Below the pieces are notes generated by a model, which saw nothing but the letters and a program-made list of their open reading frames with translations, had not been told where the DNA came from and made no database searches. DNA of 64,000 nt from Chrysomallon squamiferum (taxonomy: Eukaryota; Mollusca; Gastropoda; Neomphalida; Peltospiridae). A program made the translations under genes and the position numbers. Of the stretch, positions 1 through 13,799 are shown piece by piece; the first letter of the stretch is position 1; each line of letters begins with the position of its first letter. The stretch spans positions 21,524,650 to 21,588,649 of the forward strand of contig CM022665.1 of the NCBI GenBank assembly GCA_012295275.1, given 5' to 3'.

Positions 1-83
1 TAAAAAATATAGAGCAGTCGAAGAAGATTTTCAAATGATTATTAAAATGTGAAGATGTCTGATTAAGCAGCAGTAACACTGAC

Positions 84-579
84 CAGAGAAGAAGAAACCG
101 GCTTCTGCCAGTTCTCTCGGAGACTGGTAGTGATGACATGGCGATCGGTACTGAAATGACGAAATACGTGTTTGTACGTCGACGTAGTCCCTATGACGTG
201 GTGCATGCAATGTCGGGGCTGATGTAGAGGAGCTTCCAGACAGAAAACCGGACAGGTGAAGGTTTGGTAAATTACTGAGACTGAGCTGTGAAGAACTCTT
301 GCAAGGATTTCTGTATGTTGTAATCGGTTCGCTTTCTTCTTGTCCCAGTACAAATTTGCAGCTTGGAGAGATTTGTCTGTGAATTTCCATTGGGTTATCT
401 TCAAGTCTCCAGTGATCATAGCTCTGACCACAGCTGAAGCATACAACGCGATCATCAGACCCAGTAAAGTAGAATCCAGCAGCTGCAAGACGACTTGGCG
501 AGGCTGAGGCTAGAGGAAATCGTAAGAAAGACGCATATCGGCCCAACGGATTCCTGTATCTGATAGTTGCATCATCCAT
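84..579 (-). CDS. Inhibitor-of-apoptosis (BIR-domain) protein, 5' coding exon, gene incomplete
   Basis: This exon encodes a BIR zinc-finger protein of the IAP family, which binds caspases or signalling partners in the cytoplasm. BIR1 spans about residues 13-77. Its zinc ligands are visible as C47-x2-C50, H67 and C74, with the usual SPSRLAAAGFYFTG entry and a DNP motif after the conserved W. A Ser/Thr-rich linker (about 95-125) leads to a second BIR that starts near R138 (SPRELAEAGFFFSG). Translation becomes meaningless just after this, at a GTCAGT splice donor whose GT is at 83-82, so I end the exon at 84 (phase 1). The ATG at 579 is chosen because an in-frame TAA lies 15 bases upstream. Later exons (rest of BIR2, any RING or CARD) would lie left of the window. 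The family is sure; the subtype (BIRC2/3/7-like) cannot be told. Confidence 0.85.
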
Positions 580-699
580 TCCAATTGTGGCAGCTTATAA
601 ATGATGGCAAATTTTGAAATTAAAGAAGTTTATATTAGATAAATCAGCGTTTCTTTTATAAAATATGAAATCATTGAAGTATTCACAGACGATTTCCCA

Positions 700-1075
700 T
701 ATAGATTGTTAAATATGTTTTCACAATAACAACATACAAAAAGTGTTTTACCTATCTAGAAATAACCTTAATCAAAAACTGTTTCAAATTACATGATACC
801 TTCAGAGGCAGCGCTCAGCTGAACACAAAATAGACATTTCATATTAGTTAACAAAATTTACAAATAATTACTTCCATATGTCTATTCCAGTGATTCTTTA
901 AACAATATTAATTGATCTTTTCCACCAGTTTATCTACTTCATCTGTAATTTCAGTAATATAATTACACTTTTTAAAAATAGTGGAGTGCGGATCATCCCA
1001 GCCAGAGTCTAAATCTGGGTCAGTTCTGGCATTGTCAAGTAATAGTTATTTTATTATATTTTATTTTATTAATTA

Positions 1076-1126
<51 letters not shown>

Positions 1127-4100
1127 GTTATTATTATTATTTGTTCTGTGTTTTTTTTTTTTTCTTTTATGTTGTTTTTTCAGTTTCATATCTTGGATCT
1201 AAAAGAACTATAAAAGGAATGAAAAATTATCACAAATTTTATACATCAGGTTTGTATTGCTCGATTTTTTCATTCTTTTTTTCTACTGTATAATTTCCCT
1301 TAAAAATGAATAAAACTTTTAATGCATTCTTCTCTCATTTTATTAACAAATATGAGCTCGTTCATGACTTGAAAGTTATTAATCAAACTATTGAAAAATC
1401 AGTCTTTTAAATCTCTGTGTTGTTGTCTCTCTACCTAATGTATTTAATAACTTGCCACGCACAAACGTATTGTAATGCTTAAAATCTAATCAGATGAATA
1501 AATTATTATATTATCAGAAAATGAAAGAAAGCAACAAAGCTAAATCTTACAAGAGTTCGTATGTTATTACTTAGCTGCGAAAATATTTCTTTGTTTCAAA
1601 ACATTTAGAAGTGAATTCTTTGTCTTTCTACAGCTTGACACTGTCATTTTTGTCTGCAATTTCGTAATCTAAATAAAAGTTCATTCTAGTGTTTGTTTTG
1701 AACGTTTGTGTATTATTATTAACGTAAATTACAATTGTCATGAATTATCTACAGTTCGGAGACGATATTGAATACTGATACAAAATCGTTGCTGACTTTT
1801 AAAAACTAAAGGTACACAGAGACAGGGCTCTGCTGAACGAAAAACAGACAACAGAGAACAAAAATTGAAACTCCTCAAGTCAGACATCGTTGCTAACTAA
1901 TACTTAGACAGTTTTACTCTTATTAAAAGGTAAACTGTTTTTGAAGTACGAAACGAAGATGTGTGAAAACCAATTTGTAACACAAATATATTATAAACAT
2001 TTATTAGAAGTACCTACCAAATATATTTAATAACTACTTATACGTGGATGCACTTTCTTACGTAAAACTTAAAAACGTAATTAAATATCATCAGTAAAGT
2101 GAGACACAGTTTAATGTTAGAGCAATGTTCATGTTAATTATTACTAGTTAGATTATTATGATTCTATATTAGAAATCTGTGACGCTGTTGTCAGTTATTT
2201 TATTAATATCTATGAAGTTTGTCAATATTTAACAGTACTGTATAAACAAGATTCCATCTCTGCTAAATAATCTCACACAGGTAGCATAACATCTAGATAT
2301 GAGGACGATATTTATTGAACGATATGTGTCACGCAAAAATCAGGGCAGGGTCCTGTAAGCTACTGAAATTACGAGATATCAATAGTTTAATGCTATACTG
2401 ATTTACTGGATGTATAGGCAATTATTTCTTTGTTTCACAGGAATAAAAATAATAAACATCTTAAAATTTTTAAAATTAACCTCTGTGGAGTGTGGTTCAT
2501 AGTGTTATGATTTTACATTAGATGTGATGCAGTTTTAACTAATTTTGTTTAAATGTATCTATTATATTCATGATTTATCTTGCCAATTTAGAGTCGAAAT
2601 TATGAGTTGTAAGGATGAATTCTTCTAAGCATCCACAGACGACTTCGAGATAGAAAACTGAGTTTTACGATACATCAAATGAGCTCCGTTTGTTTAACAG
2701 AAACAACTAAATGTTAAAGAATCCCCTCAGTTCATATAGCATTACGAAGGGTGACTGCAAATTTCGTTCTAATAAAACGAGGGTCACTTGTTACATAAAA
2801 TATGAAACTAAAGTAACAAGGTTTAATCATGTAATATATTTATTTGTTACTACTTTCTGTGTTTTTTCATCAAATTTCGAAAATTATTAGATTTACAAAC
2901 TTTGTAAAACTAAAATTTAAATTTTATATATCTTCTATTAATTTACCTATTATACCTGTAATTTCATCAAAATAAATAAAAATAATATGTGTTAAATTAA
3001 CATCAGTTTATAGTTGTAAGAAAATTACTATTTTTCATCTATTATATTCATGTAATAGTCATTCATATTAGAAACATGCACAAAGTCACAGACAGACAAA
3101 CTATTTGACAACGAAAGCAGGACATTAATTAGAATGCAAAAATAAAATTTAAATTTTACATACCTTCTAATGTTATGTTTTCAACTGGTGAACAAGTCTT
3201 CTTTGGCATGATTAATGTTAGTTCACGGGTTAAACTTGTAACTTTTCAGAAAAATAAATAAAAATAAAATGTATAAAATTAACATCAGTTTATGGTTATA
3301 AGAAAATTATTATTTTTCATCTATTATATTCGTGTAGTAGTCGTTCAGATTAGAAAAATGCACAAAGTCACAGACAGACGAACTATTTGACAAGAAAACC
3401 AGGACATTAATAAAACTCCGAGGTTACCTTTTACGATAAGTTTTGAAACAAGGAGGTGAAGGAGACATCTGTATGACTTGCAATAATTCGAAATTATTGA
3501 CAAACATTCACTAATTCAAATACATTATAGACGTTGATGTTCGTATCTTTACTGAAACGTATGAATGATATAAAATCAGGGTAGGGTCCTGTAAACTACA
3601 GAAATTACGAGATATCAATATTTTATTGCCATACTGATTTATTGGATATATTTGATGTATAGGCAATTATTTCTGTTTCACAGGTCTTCTTATATATATA
3701 TATATATAAAAACTTGTTTACGATTGTAAAATAAAAATGATTAATTTTATAAGAATCACGTTATCAGTTACATTTAGCAAGATGTAAATATACCTGATGA
3801 CTGAATGTTCGTTTCTATCTGTTCCACCTGCTTACGACTTGGCTCTGTAAGTTCTGTAATATAAAATTAAAATAAATATTTTAAAATTAATATTTGTGAA
3901 GTGTGGTTGATCACACTGTAATGATTTTACATTAGAAATATTTTATGCAGTTTTCACTAAATTTATTTAGATGAATTTATTATATTCATGATTTATCTTG
4001 CCAATTTAGAGTCGAGATTATGAGTTGTAAGGATGAATTCTTCTAAGCATCCACAGACAACATCGAGATAGAAAAGTGAGTTTTACGATACAAAATACAA

Positions 4101-5560
4101 TAAGTGTTTTTCCATACCTGCAAATAACTTTGTCGGAAACAGAGCTTTGGGATTAAGCAAATGGTGTATCTTTCAGTACTAATAATTAAAATAATAAATA
4201 AAGAAAGAAAGAATAAAATTAAATTAAAATTTACGATTCTCCTCAAATCAGATATCTTTGCGAAAGGGGACTATGCAGATTACATTTTAATAAAACAAAA
4301 GTCACATTTTACATAAATTATGAATCTAAACTAACAAGGTTTAATCATGTAATATATTTATTTCTTACTACTTTCTGTGTTCTTTTATCATTTTTCGAAA
4401 ATTATTAAATTTACAGACTTTGTAAAAAAACTAATTAAAAAATTGTACATACATTCTATTATTTTACCGATTATACTTGTAATTTCTGAAAAATAAATAT
4501 AAATAAAATGTATAAAATTAACATCAGTTTATGGTTATAAGAAAATTATTATTTTTCATCTATTATATTCATGTAGTAGTCATTCAGATTAGAAAAATGC
4601 ACGAAGTCACAGACAGACAAACTATCTGAAAATGAAACCAGATCATTAATGAAACTCCGAGGTTACCTTTTACGATAAGTTCTGAAACAAGGAAGTGAAG
4701 GAGACATCTGTATGACTTGCAGTAATTCGAAATCACTGACAAACATTCACTAAAAACAGACCCCATAAAACATACTTTTTACTGAATTTACGAAACAAAA
4801 GTAAAAAAGATTAATTTCATTGGCAATCACTTTATCAGTTACGTTTAGCAAAGTGTATAAATAATAATGTTCCTGATGTAAATTTCATTAATTAACGTTC
4901 CTCTCTTTCATTGCCATGTCAGTATGTTAATAATACGATACATATAATTGCTTATTAGAAGTTACTCTCTAATTTATTTAATAACTACTCATTCGCGGAC
5001 GTACCTTACTAAGTATAATTTAAATACATTAATAAATAGTTATGTCATCAGACAAGAAAGTAAGGTAAGACAGTTTAATCTTACAACAATATTCATGTTA
5101 ATTATTACTAATTGGATTATTATGATTTTATATTAGAAATATGTGACGCTGTTACCAGTTAGTTTAATCTTAGAACAATTTGTGTTAATTATTACGTTTT
5201 AATATATTAATGATTCATGTCGTGAATCTAGAGACGAGATTTTGTGTTTTCTTAAACAGCAAGTACAAATGAATACTTCTTAACATCTACATATATGTTG
5301 ATGATGTTACTGCTCATTTACGTTTTAATGCGTATAATCCCAGACATATATACACAAACTTTATGTTATCAGTCATAAAACTAAAGTAACAAAGCTTAAT
5401 ATCAGAAAAATCGAAAATTATTCTATAAATAGATCAGAGTTTCTGTATTCCTCCACTGTTTCTCACTCTGTCTTTCATTCGTTCATCTGCTTTAGCAGTT
5501 TCTAAATTTAAATAAAATTTAATTTTAGTATAATTGTTCGGGAAAAACTAGAACGTGTTC
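700..5560 (-). repeat. Decayed tandem array of diverged units, each with a small exon-like segment
   Basis: Long stretches recur in direct orientation with roughly 85-90% identity by eye. Examples: about 2330-2440 with 3570-3690; 2590-2680 with 4010-4100; 2800-2900 with 4320-4400; 3240-3500 with 4480-4750, which also matches about 2965-3130. Read on the minus strand, several units have a T-rich tract, a (T/A)TTACAG-like acceptor and a short open segment starting [E]-I/L-T. The only copy I see with clean splice sites on both sides is 3794-3853. There is no continuous gene model. The array could be upstream non-coding exons of the BIR gene or the ruined 3' end of another minus-strand gene. Confidence 0.7.
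3794..3853 (-). CDS. Candidate 60-base cassette exon of unknown gene
   Basis: On the minus strand a TATATTACAG acceptor precedes 60 bases and a CAG/GTATAT donor follows. Entry and exit are both phase 1, so it would insert 20 codons without shifting frame. The frame is open (LTEPSRKQVEQIETNIQSS), rich in charged residues and helix-like. Diverged relatives lie near 947, 1663, 2961, 4482 and 5497; some end in a stop and some have lost the acceptor AG. No partner exon was identified, so function is unknown and it may be a pseudo-exon. Confidence 0.35.
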
Positions 5561-5724
5561 CATTTGTACACAAACTGATTCTATTTTGACATCAAGAAAT
5601 AAAGTATTATATACTACTCATCTAGTCTGTTGAGGATTTGATCTTGATCTACAAGTATCAGAAGTTGAGATGTGGAAATTAGAGAGAATTTTAATAGAGA
5701 ATTTATTTGTACAGTTACAAGGTA

Positions 5725-6000
5725 GACTGTAACCTCTATGACACTAAAACGGTGGCTAGACATATGGGTGTTTGGTCAATAGTGTATGGGCGGTTAAGGC
5801 ACTGGATTTCATCTATTATAGTAATAGTTGCCTCCCGCTTGAAGTATTGCTGTCTCCGGCAGTATCTTCCTCCTTTGATATTTTTCCCTTTCCCTTCTTA
5901 TTATTTTCAAACTTCTTCTATCATTTTTTTTCTCTCTCTTTTTTCTCTCCTTTTCTTCTCTCTTTCTTTCAGTCTTCTGTTATTATCACTAATTTAATAA
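5725..6000 (+). other. Pyrimidine-rich stretch with a weak tRNA-like box A
   Basis: Near 5788 the sequence GGGCGGTTAAGGCACTGG resembles the D-arm of leucine or serine tRNAs and the box A of tRNA-derived SINEs. A T/C-rich tract follows (about 5880-5990). No convincing box B or cloverleaf is present. It is at best an old SINE fragment. Confidence 0.25.
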
Positions 6001-6249
6001 ACTAAATACATTGTTTACCGCTGAGCTGTGGACCAAGCTACAAACAACCTAAAGTGAAACTGTGCAAGAATCTTAAAGTTACTGGAAATCATAACTCACC
6101 AACAAAACCAACGAATAACACGCAGTTTGACCTTAGTTTGCTCGATGTATATTTTAACATTATCAGCTATTTTGATATTAATAACTTATCTGATACACTA
6201 TGATATAATGAAATAAATAAATAAATAAATAATATTTCAGGTAATATTT

Positions 6250-8351
6250 TCGTCCGTACAAGTTTCAGTTTCACAAAAGAAAGAAAAAACAGGAAAATAT
6301 TTTATAACGTTAGCAACAAAAAGCTAATAATTTTAAACATTTGTCTTAACACATACTCTGTATACTCATAACTATTATTAAAAACGATATTGAAGAAGTG
6401 TGGAGACACAAAATTATCGACATTTGTTTCTTTTAAGTTGCTGCTCGTAATAAATATAAAAGAAGGTTGTTTTATGTATTATCTGAAGATAGTAAAACAA
6501 GTTAAAACCTTATTACTATTTCAAAAATAGACAAGAAAAACTGTTATTATCTTTGTAAATTTACATAACGTAAACAAGGTAGTAATATTAAAATCTCCTT
6601 CATACATTTAAAAAATATAGATTTATTTACAGACATAAATATTTACTTACAGACATAAATTACTAGATAGAGAAACCTGTTATTAAAATGTTTTTAAACT
6701 GATATAAATAACTGATCAAATTATTTCTGTAAAGAACAGTTCAGATACATCGATCTATTAAAAACAGACAACAAAACATATCAGGGTCGTCACTCTGTCG
6801 TAACGATCACGTGACTCAAATTACGTGTACAAAGTGATATAAATAAACTAGGCCACTTTTCACTGAACCACTGATAAGAAAAAAAATCATGATACAGCAA
6901 ACAAACATTATGTTATTTTATATTATGTTATGTTATGTTATTTATTTATTTATTCATTTATCTATAATTTGTAGAATAGATAAATATAAATATTTAATAT
7001 TTTCATGTATATTATACTAATTTGCCGTGTATAAAAATAATAACATTAAAATATATTACTTTAATTACAGTAAAAATAAACTAATCTTTGTTATTATTAC
7101 AGCTATTGCAGTTTATTTTCTTTGAATACTTTTGTTATTAAACAGAAGTCAATTTGGAATCTTTGGATTTTCCTGTACATTGTCCATAAAATCAATTCTG
7201 ACACGAATAAAACTGATCTAAATGGTAGCACAATAACAAGAACAGATTATGTATGATATTCTGTATTTACAGAGCCCACTTGCAAAACTAACTTTTTATA
7301 TTGTGTCTAACAGCAGCTTTTGTTAACGCCCAGTAAGAAAATGTCATATTAAAAAGACTTAGAAAATGTTTATTGAAATCTGGGTACGTTTTTTTCAAGC
7401 ATATAGGAAACTTATATTCAAGAACGTGTGTCATGTAAATGATATACTTAATTGTTATTTAAATAAAATATGTGCATTTTTTTCGTAGAATAAAATATAA
7501 TTAATTCAGAAAGATACATATAAATAAATAAACAAAACTAAATAAAATAATTAATTAAATAAAATTTATTTAAAAAAAAAATGATCAGATGTTTTCTACG
7601 TTTTTAACTTAAATCTTGTCATGCATGGTAGAGGTTTCAGTTTCACAAAAGAAAAGAAGTATACAGAAATATTTTATAATGTTAGCAAAACAAAGCTAAT
7701 AATTTTAAACATTTGGTTTAACACTTACTCTATAGATTCCTAACAATTACTGAGAAAGATATTAAAGAAGTGGGTGACACAAACGGGTCAATATTTGTGA
7801 CCTTTTCGTTATCGCTCGTAACAAATACAAAAGAATGTCGATTTGAAGATAGTCAAATGTGTTAAAACGTAACTGTTATTTCAAATGTTGGTCCTGTTAT
7901 TCATCTCTTCAACTAATCCAAGGTGCATTTTTCGTAAGTGTTTGCATTGAATAAAATCGACCAGAAAAGCTTCGATATTTGCTATAAAACTTACACAAAG
8001 TTAAACAAGGAAGTAAAGTTAAAATCAGTTTCATATATTTGAAAAGTACTAGAATATTTACAGACATAAACATCTGATTACTGGATGAAGAAAACTTATT
8101 AAAATCTTTATAAACTTACATAAATTCCTAATCGAATTATTTATGTGAAGAACAGATCCAACACATCGATCTATTAAAAACAGACAACGAAACGTATCTG
8201 TGTCCTCACTACGTCGTAACGACCACCTGACTCAAATTACGTGTATAAAGTGACACAAACTTGGCGACTTTCCATTGAACCGCTAATAAGAAAAATATCA
8301 TAATACAGGCAACAAACATTGTTATGTTATGTTATGTTATGTTATGTTATG

Positions 8352-8390
<39 letters not shown>

Positions 8391-9390
8391 TTCATATATC
8401 AGTAATTTGTTGAATAGACAAATATAAATATTTTAATATTTTCATGTACATTATAGTAATTTGCCACTTATAAAATATAATATTAAAATATATTATTTTC
8501 ATTACAGTAAAAAACATTAATATTTATTTATATTACAGTTATAGCAGTTTATTTTCGTTGAAAACTCTTGTTATTAAACAGCGGTCAATTTGGAGTCTTT
8601 GGATTTTCCTTGACATTGTCCATAAAACCAACTCTGACAGAAATAAAACTTACCTAAATGGTAGCACATAAAAAAACTGATTCTGTATAATATTCTGAAT
8701 AAACAGTCGACTTGCAAAACTGTAAATATTTCATTTTGTGTCTAACAGTAACTTTTGTTACCGTCCTGTGAAAACTGGTGAAAGGTTTCAGTGATACCCT
8801 CGCATAAATAAATAAATAAATAAATAAATAAATAGTCTATCTTAATTATAAGAAGATACCAGTAGAATTTCATCTGACGATTTTCTCGGATGCCTCTTAA
8901 ACCAGTTGAGATGATTCACAAATAAAACTGGTTTTAATGTAAAATGATAGAAAATATCTGGAGGTATATCTTGAAAAAAAAAAAAAAAAAAACAAGGAAA
9001 AAAAAAAAAGTAAAAAATTCCGAATTTTTCGACACTTTTCTTAAAACCGTGACAAAAGAAATATTAAAAACAATATATTTGCAAAATATTACACAGAACA
9101 AAACAATCGGCAGGTATATTTTATTTTTGTTTGTTTGTTTGTTTGTTTAATAGTTTGTTTTTACATTTTATTCTTAGATAACTGATTTATCTTATATATT
9201 TTATTGTAAAATTCTGAAACAAGTTTTCAGAAATCCCAATCATTTTCAGAGAATTAATGAAATCATTTTTCTTTCACTTGGATATTTGGTAACTTCATTA
9301 AAATCAGTATAGTCCATGACCTAGATATCTAAGTTTTGAGTTTGTGTAACAAACTGATGAAGATATCCAGTTTTCGTAAATAAATAATAA

Positions 9391-9433
<43 letters not shown>

Positions 9434-12130
9434 GTAAATTCATTAATTATTTTTTTTACAAAATAAAATAAAAAATAATAATAATAACAATAGTAGTAAA
9501 AATAAATTCAAAAATGTCAACAATTTTGACATTTTTAATTGAAATATTGTCAGGAATAGTAGGTCTTCAATTCTAAAAATAGAGCTTTCAGTTTTACGAA
9601 GGAGAGAAAGAAAAAAAAAATACTTTATAATGTTAGCAACATAAATCTAATAATTTAAAATATTTGTCTTAACACTTACTTACTCTGTACACGTCTAACA
9701 GTTATTTAGAACCATATTCAAGAAGTGGGAGACACAAATCTTTGTGACCTTCTCGTTGTCGCTCGTAACAAATACAAAAGAAAATCAGTTTTCTCTATTA
9801 CATGAATATAGTAAAACAGGATAAAACGTAATCATTATTTAAAATACTAGTTTTATTATTAAACCTTTCTTAAAACTAAATCCAAGGTCTATGCATGTTT
9901 CACATGAGCCAGTAAATTTAATAAAATCGACGAGAAAAGCTTCGTTATTAGCTGTGAAAATGTTAACAACGTTAAACAAGAAAGTAATGTTAAAACTGAA
10001 TACATTTAAACAAATATCAGTATATATTTACAGGTATATTTACTAGAAACAGAAAACTGTTGTTAAAATGTTTATCAACTTAACTAAATTTCTAATCACT
10101 AAAATACATATAAACAAACAAACAAAACCAAATAAAATAATTTAAAAAAAAAAAAAATGAAATAAGTCCTGTATTTATTTATTTATTTATTTATTTATAA
10201 ATCTCTTCTTATTATAAAAAAAAAAAAAAATAAAAAAAAAAAAAATTACCAAATGTTTTCCACATTTCTAATATAAATCGTCTTAGGCATAACAGATATT
10301 TCAGTTTCACAAAAGAAAAGAAGTATACGGAAATATTTTACAGCATTAGCAACAAAAAGCTAATCATTTTAAACATTCGGTTTAACACTTACTCTGTAAA
10401 CTCCTAACAATTATTTAGAAAGATATTAAAGAAGTGGACGTTACAAACGGGTCAGTATTTGTGACCTTTTCTTTGTCGCTCGTAACAAATACAAAAGATG
10501 GTCGATTTCTCTCCTATATGAAGATAGTAAAATGTGTTAAAATATAAATATTTTGTTCAAACATTGCTCATGTTATTCATCTCTTTTAACTAAATCCAGT
10601 GTGCTTTTTACGTGAATGCTTGTACTGAATAAAATCGAACAGAAAAGCTTCGATATTTACTATGAAACTTGCACAAAGTTAAACAAACAATTAAAGTTAA
10701 AATCAGTTTCATAGATTTGAAAAATATCAGTATATTTACAGACATAAATGTATGATTACTGCATGAAGGAAACTGTTAATAAAATGTTCATTAACTTTTT
10801 TAAATTCGTAATCACACTGCTTCTGAAAAGAACAGCTCAAACGCATCAATATTTCACTTGTTTTTCTCGTATAATTATATACTCTATTCTCGAACGTTAT
10901 TTTAGTCCGTTGTAAAACTAGAGGTTTCGATTTCAGAAAAGAAAGAATGAACACGGAAATATTTCCTAAATGTTATCAAAATAAAGCTGACAATTTTAAA
11001 TGTTTATCTGAAATCTCACTCTATACACGATACTGAAGAAGGGTGATAATACAGATACTTCAGTATTTGCGACCTTTTGGTTGTCGTTTATAATAAATAC
11101 AAAATAGGTTGTTTTCTCTGTTATCTGAATATAATGAAATATGTTAATAAATATTTCAAACACTGGTCATGTTATTAAACTCTTTTCAATGAATTAAATC
11201 GAAGGTTTACGTGCGTATTACATAACTGTTTAAATCGAGTAAATTCGACGAGAAAAACTTCGTTATTAGCTGTGAAAATTTACACAGTGTAAACAAGGAA
11301 GTAATGTTTTTTATCAGTTTCATACATGTAAAAAATTTAAATATATCTACAGACATAAATGTGTATTTACAGACATAAATTACTAGATATAGAAAGATAT
11401 TAAAGAAGTTATTAAAATGTTTATAAACTTACCTAAATTCCTAATCAAATCATTTCTGTAAAAAAACGACTGAAACACGATGATGTATTAAAAAGAGATA
11501 ACAAAACGTATCTGGGTCGTCACTATGTCGTAACAATCACGTGGCTCAAATTACGTATACAAAGTAATATAAATAAACTTGGTAACTTTCCACTGAACCG
11601 CTCATAAGGAAAATTCTCATAATATTAGCAACAAACATTATTTTATTTTATTTTGTTGTATTTATTTTTTTTATTTTTTTATTTACTTACCATGTTGCTG
11701 AGTACATTATATTTTATTCTAGTAAAAGTTAACTAAATATTAATAGTACAATAACTAGGTATATTGTTTACATAGTAAACTTTCTTGTGCCTTAAAAAGA
11801 CGAACTCAGATTTGAATAAACAAATTCTAAATATTGTTATTATAATATTAATTCCATTACTTCAACTCACTCTTCATCAATCTAGAAAGAATTTCTGATA
11901 GACAAATATAAATTTTTGCGATATTTTTGTTTATGTTATACTCATTCGATTAATTTGCCACGTGTAAAATATAACGTTGTTAAAATATATCATATATTAC
12001 AGAATAACTGATTCTGCATAATATTCTCAATACACAGCGTCCACCTTGATTAGACTCTGAACTGTTTATGTTGTGTTACCTGCACTTAGAAAAATAACAG
12101 AAAAGGTTTGTTATAAAAAGAAGGAAAACA
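6250..12130. repeat. Tandem array of about five diverged units (full unit about 1.4 kb)
   Basis: A block beginning TTTCAGTTTCACAAAAGAAA recurs near 6268, 7640, 9588, 10301 and 10925. It is followed by a conserved order of segments: ACTTACTCTGTA, GACCTTTTCGTTGTCGCTCGTAACAAATACAAAAGA, TTACAGACATAAAT, then CGTCACTCTGTCGTAACGATCACGTG near 6790, 8205 and 11520. (TTATG)n and (TTTA)n end the first two units. The units at 9.6 and 10.3 kb are partial. No long reading frame is shared, so I call it non-coding duplicated DNA of unknown origin. Confidence 0.75.
8316..8392 (+). repeat. (TTATG)n then (TTTA)n microsatellite
   Basis: Perfect pentamer copies pass directly into TTTA copies. The same junction in shorter form is at 6910-6960, because both lie at the end of the 1.4-kb unit. 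Related (AATA)n runs are at 8804-8834 and 9381-9433. Confidence 0.9.
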
Positions 12131-12149
12131 ATATGAGAAACGTTTTATA

Positions 12150-12980
12150 ACTTAGGCGCAAACATTATTTATTTATGTATTTATATTTTCTTTTTTTCTT
12201 TTTCTTAAATACAGAGAAAGATGAACTTATGCTCTTATTTACATTAGTAACATTTCTAAATTGACTTTTGACTGAAAACTTCATTTCAACTAAATTTTCT
12301 AAGTTACAGACTGTTACCGCGTACAGACTCATTTTTTTTTTTTTTTTTTTTTTGTTTTTTTTTCTTTTTACTTATTTAACAAAGAATTAATAATAATAAG
12401 TTATTAAATTTCCACTCTCCTTCATCTTTTTTAAATTGACTAAAGTTTAAATTTAAAAGTATAACCGAGAGGACCAAGTGGTAACTATTTTCTGTTACAC
12501 TTTTTGTACATCAGATTGCTAGATAATAAGTCTAGTATAGCTTTTTAAAAGTTATTTTTTCTTGTTACTGATATTCTTTTTTTTTTTTTTTTATTTTAAA
12601 AGATTAGAATACAGTTTTCTGAATAGATCTTTTAAATCGTGTACTTTCAAGTTCTTAGTAATTTTTTGTTGTGATTTCAGATGGTTTATAGGTAAGTAAA
12701 TTTGTATAGCTAGTAATCAAATTAAAATCGTCACATAACATATATTATTTTGTTGAATTGTTCAGTATTGTGTAAAATATGTAAAAAAAAAAAAGTTTGT
12801 TTAAATTAGAACTACATATATTCGCAATGGTATTCTGTCCTTATTATATGTATTGCAATTTTAACTTGTTTTAAAAACATCGGTTAATTATTTTTCATTT
12901 CGACATTTCCTCCATCGAAAGAAATTTAAAAAGAAAGCCGAAGAACATAAAATAAATACGTTTCTTGTCCAAGTATTAAA

Positions 12981-13034
<54 letters not shown>

Positions 13035-13702
13035 CACAAGAGTAAAGAAAAATAAAAAATAAAGTAATTAATACGAGACATTTTTAGGGCAGAAAGGAAG
13101 TAAAAAGAAAATATAATAAGAAAAACAACAAACAAGCTAACTTCTTGGTCAAAGTTTCCTTTCCTCATATAATTTGTAATGTATAAAATAAACGGTTTTG
13201 ACTGTAATTGTAAAACACTTAAAATAAACAAACAAACTAACAAATATATAAAGTTATCTGGCTTGGTCATGTAATTTAGAATATCACATGCATACGACAT
13301 AATTACATATATTGAAATACATACATATTATACACACACACACATACATATATACATACATACATACAAACACACATACATAGGCCAAAATACACCCACA
13401 CATACATACATAGGTACATACATATGTACGTATATTCATACAAAGACACACATACATATATACAAACATACATACTCACACACACAAACAAATACATACA
13501 TATAGACATGCATACATTCACACATAAGCACGCATGCACACATATACATACATACATACATACATACATACAAATAATACTTTGTAATATATGTAAGGTA
13601 GATTGAGGGGTGGGGTCCAAGGATCAAAAGTATTAAAATCCAATGGTATTTCTGAGCTGATTTTATAGGAAAGTTATCTGATCTTAACATGAGCGCAATT
13701 CA

Positions 13703-13799
<97 letters not shown>

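Noticed and set aside
5707-5997. 96-residue plus-strand frame near a tRNA-like box A
   Set aside because: Its end is a poly-pyrimidine artefact, and a tRNA gene is excluded because no box B or acceptor stem is found.
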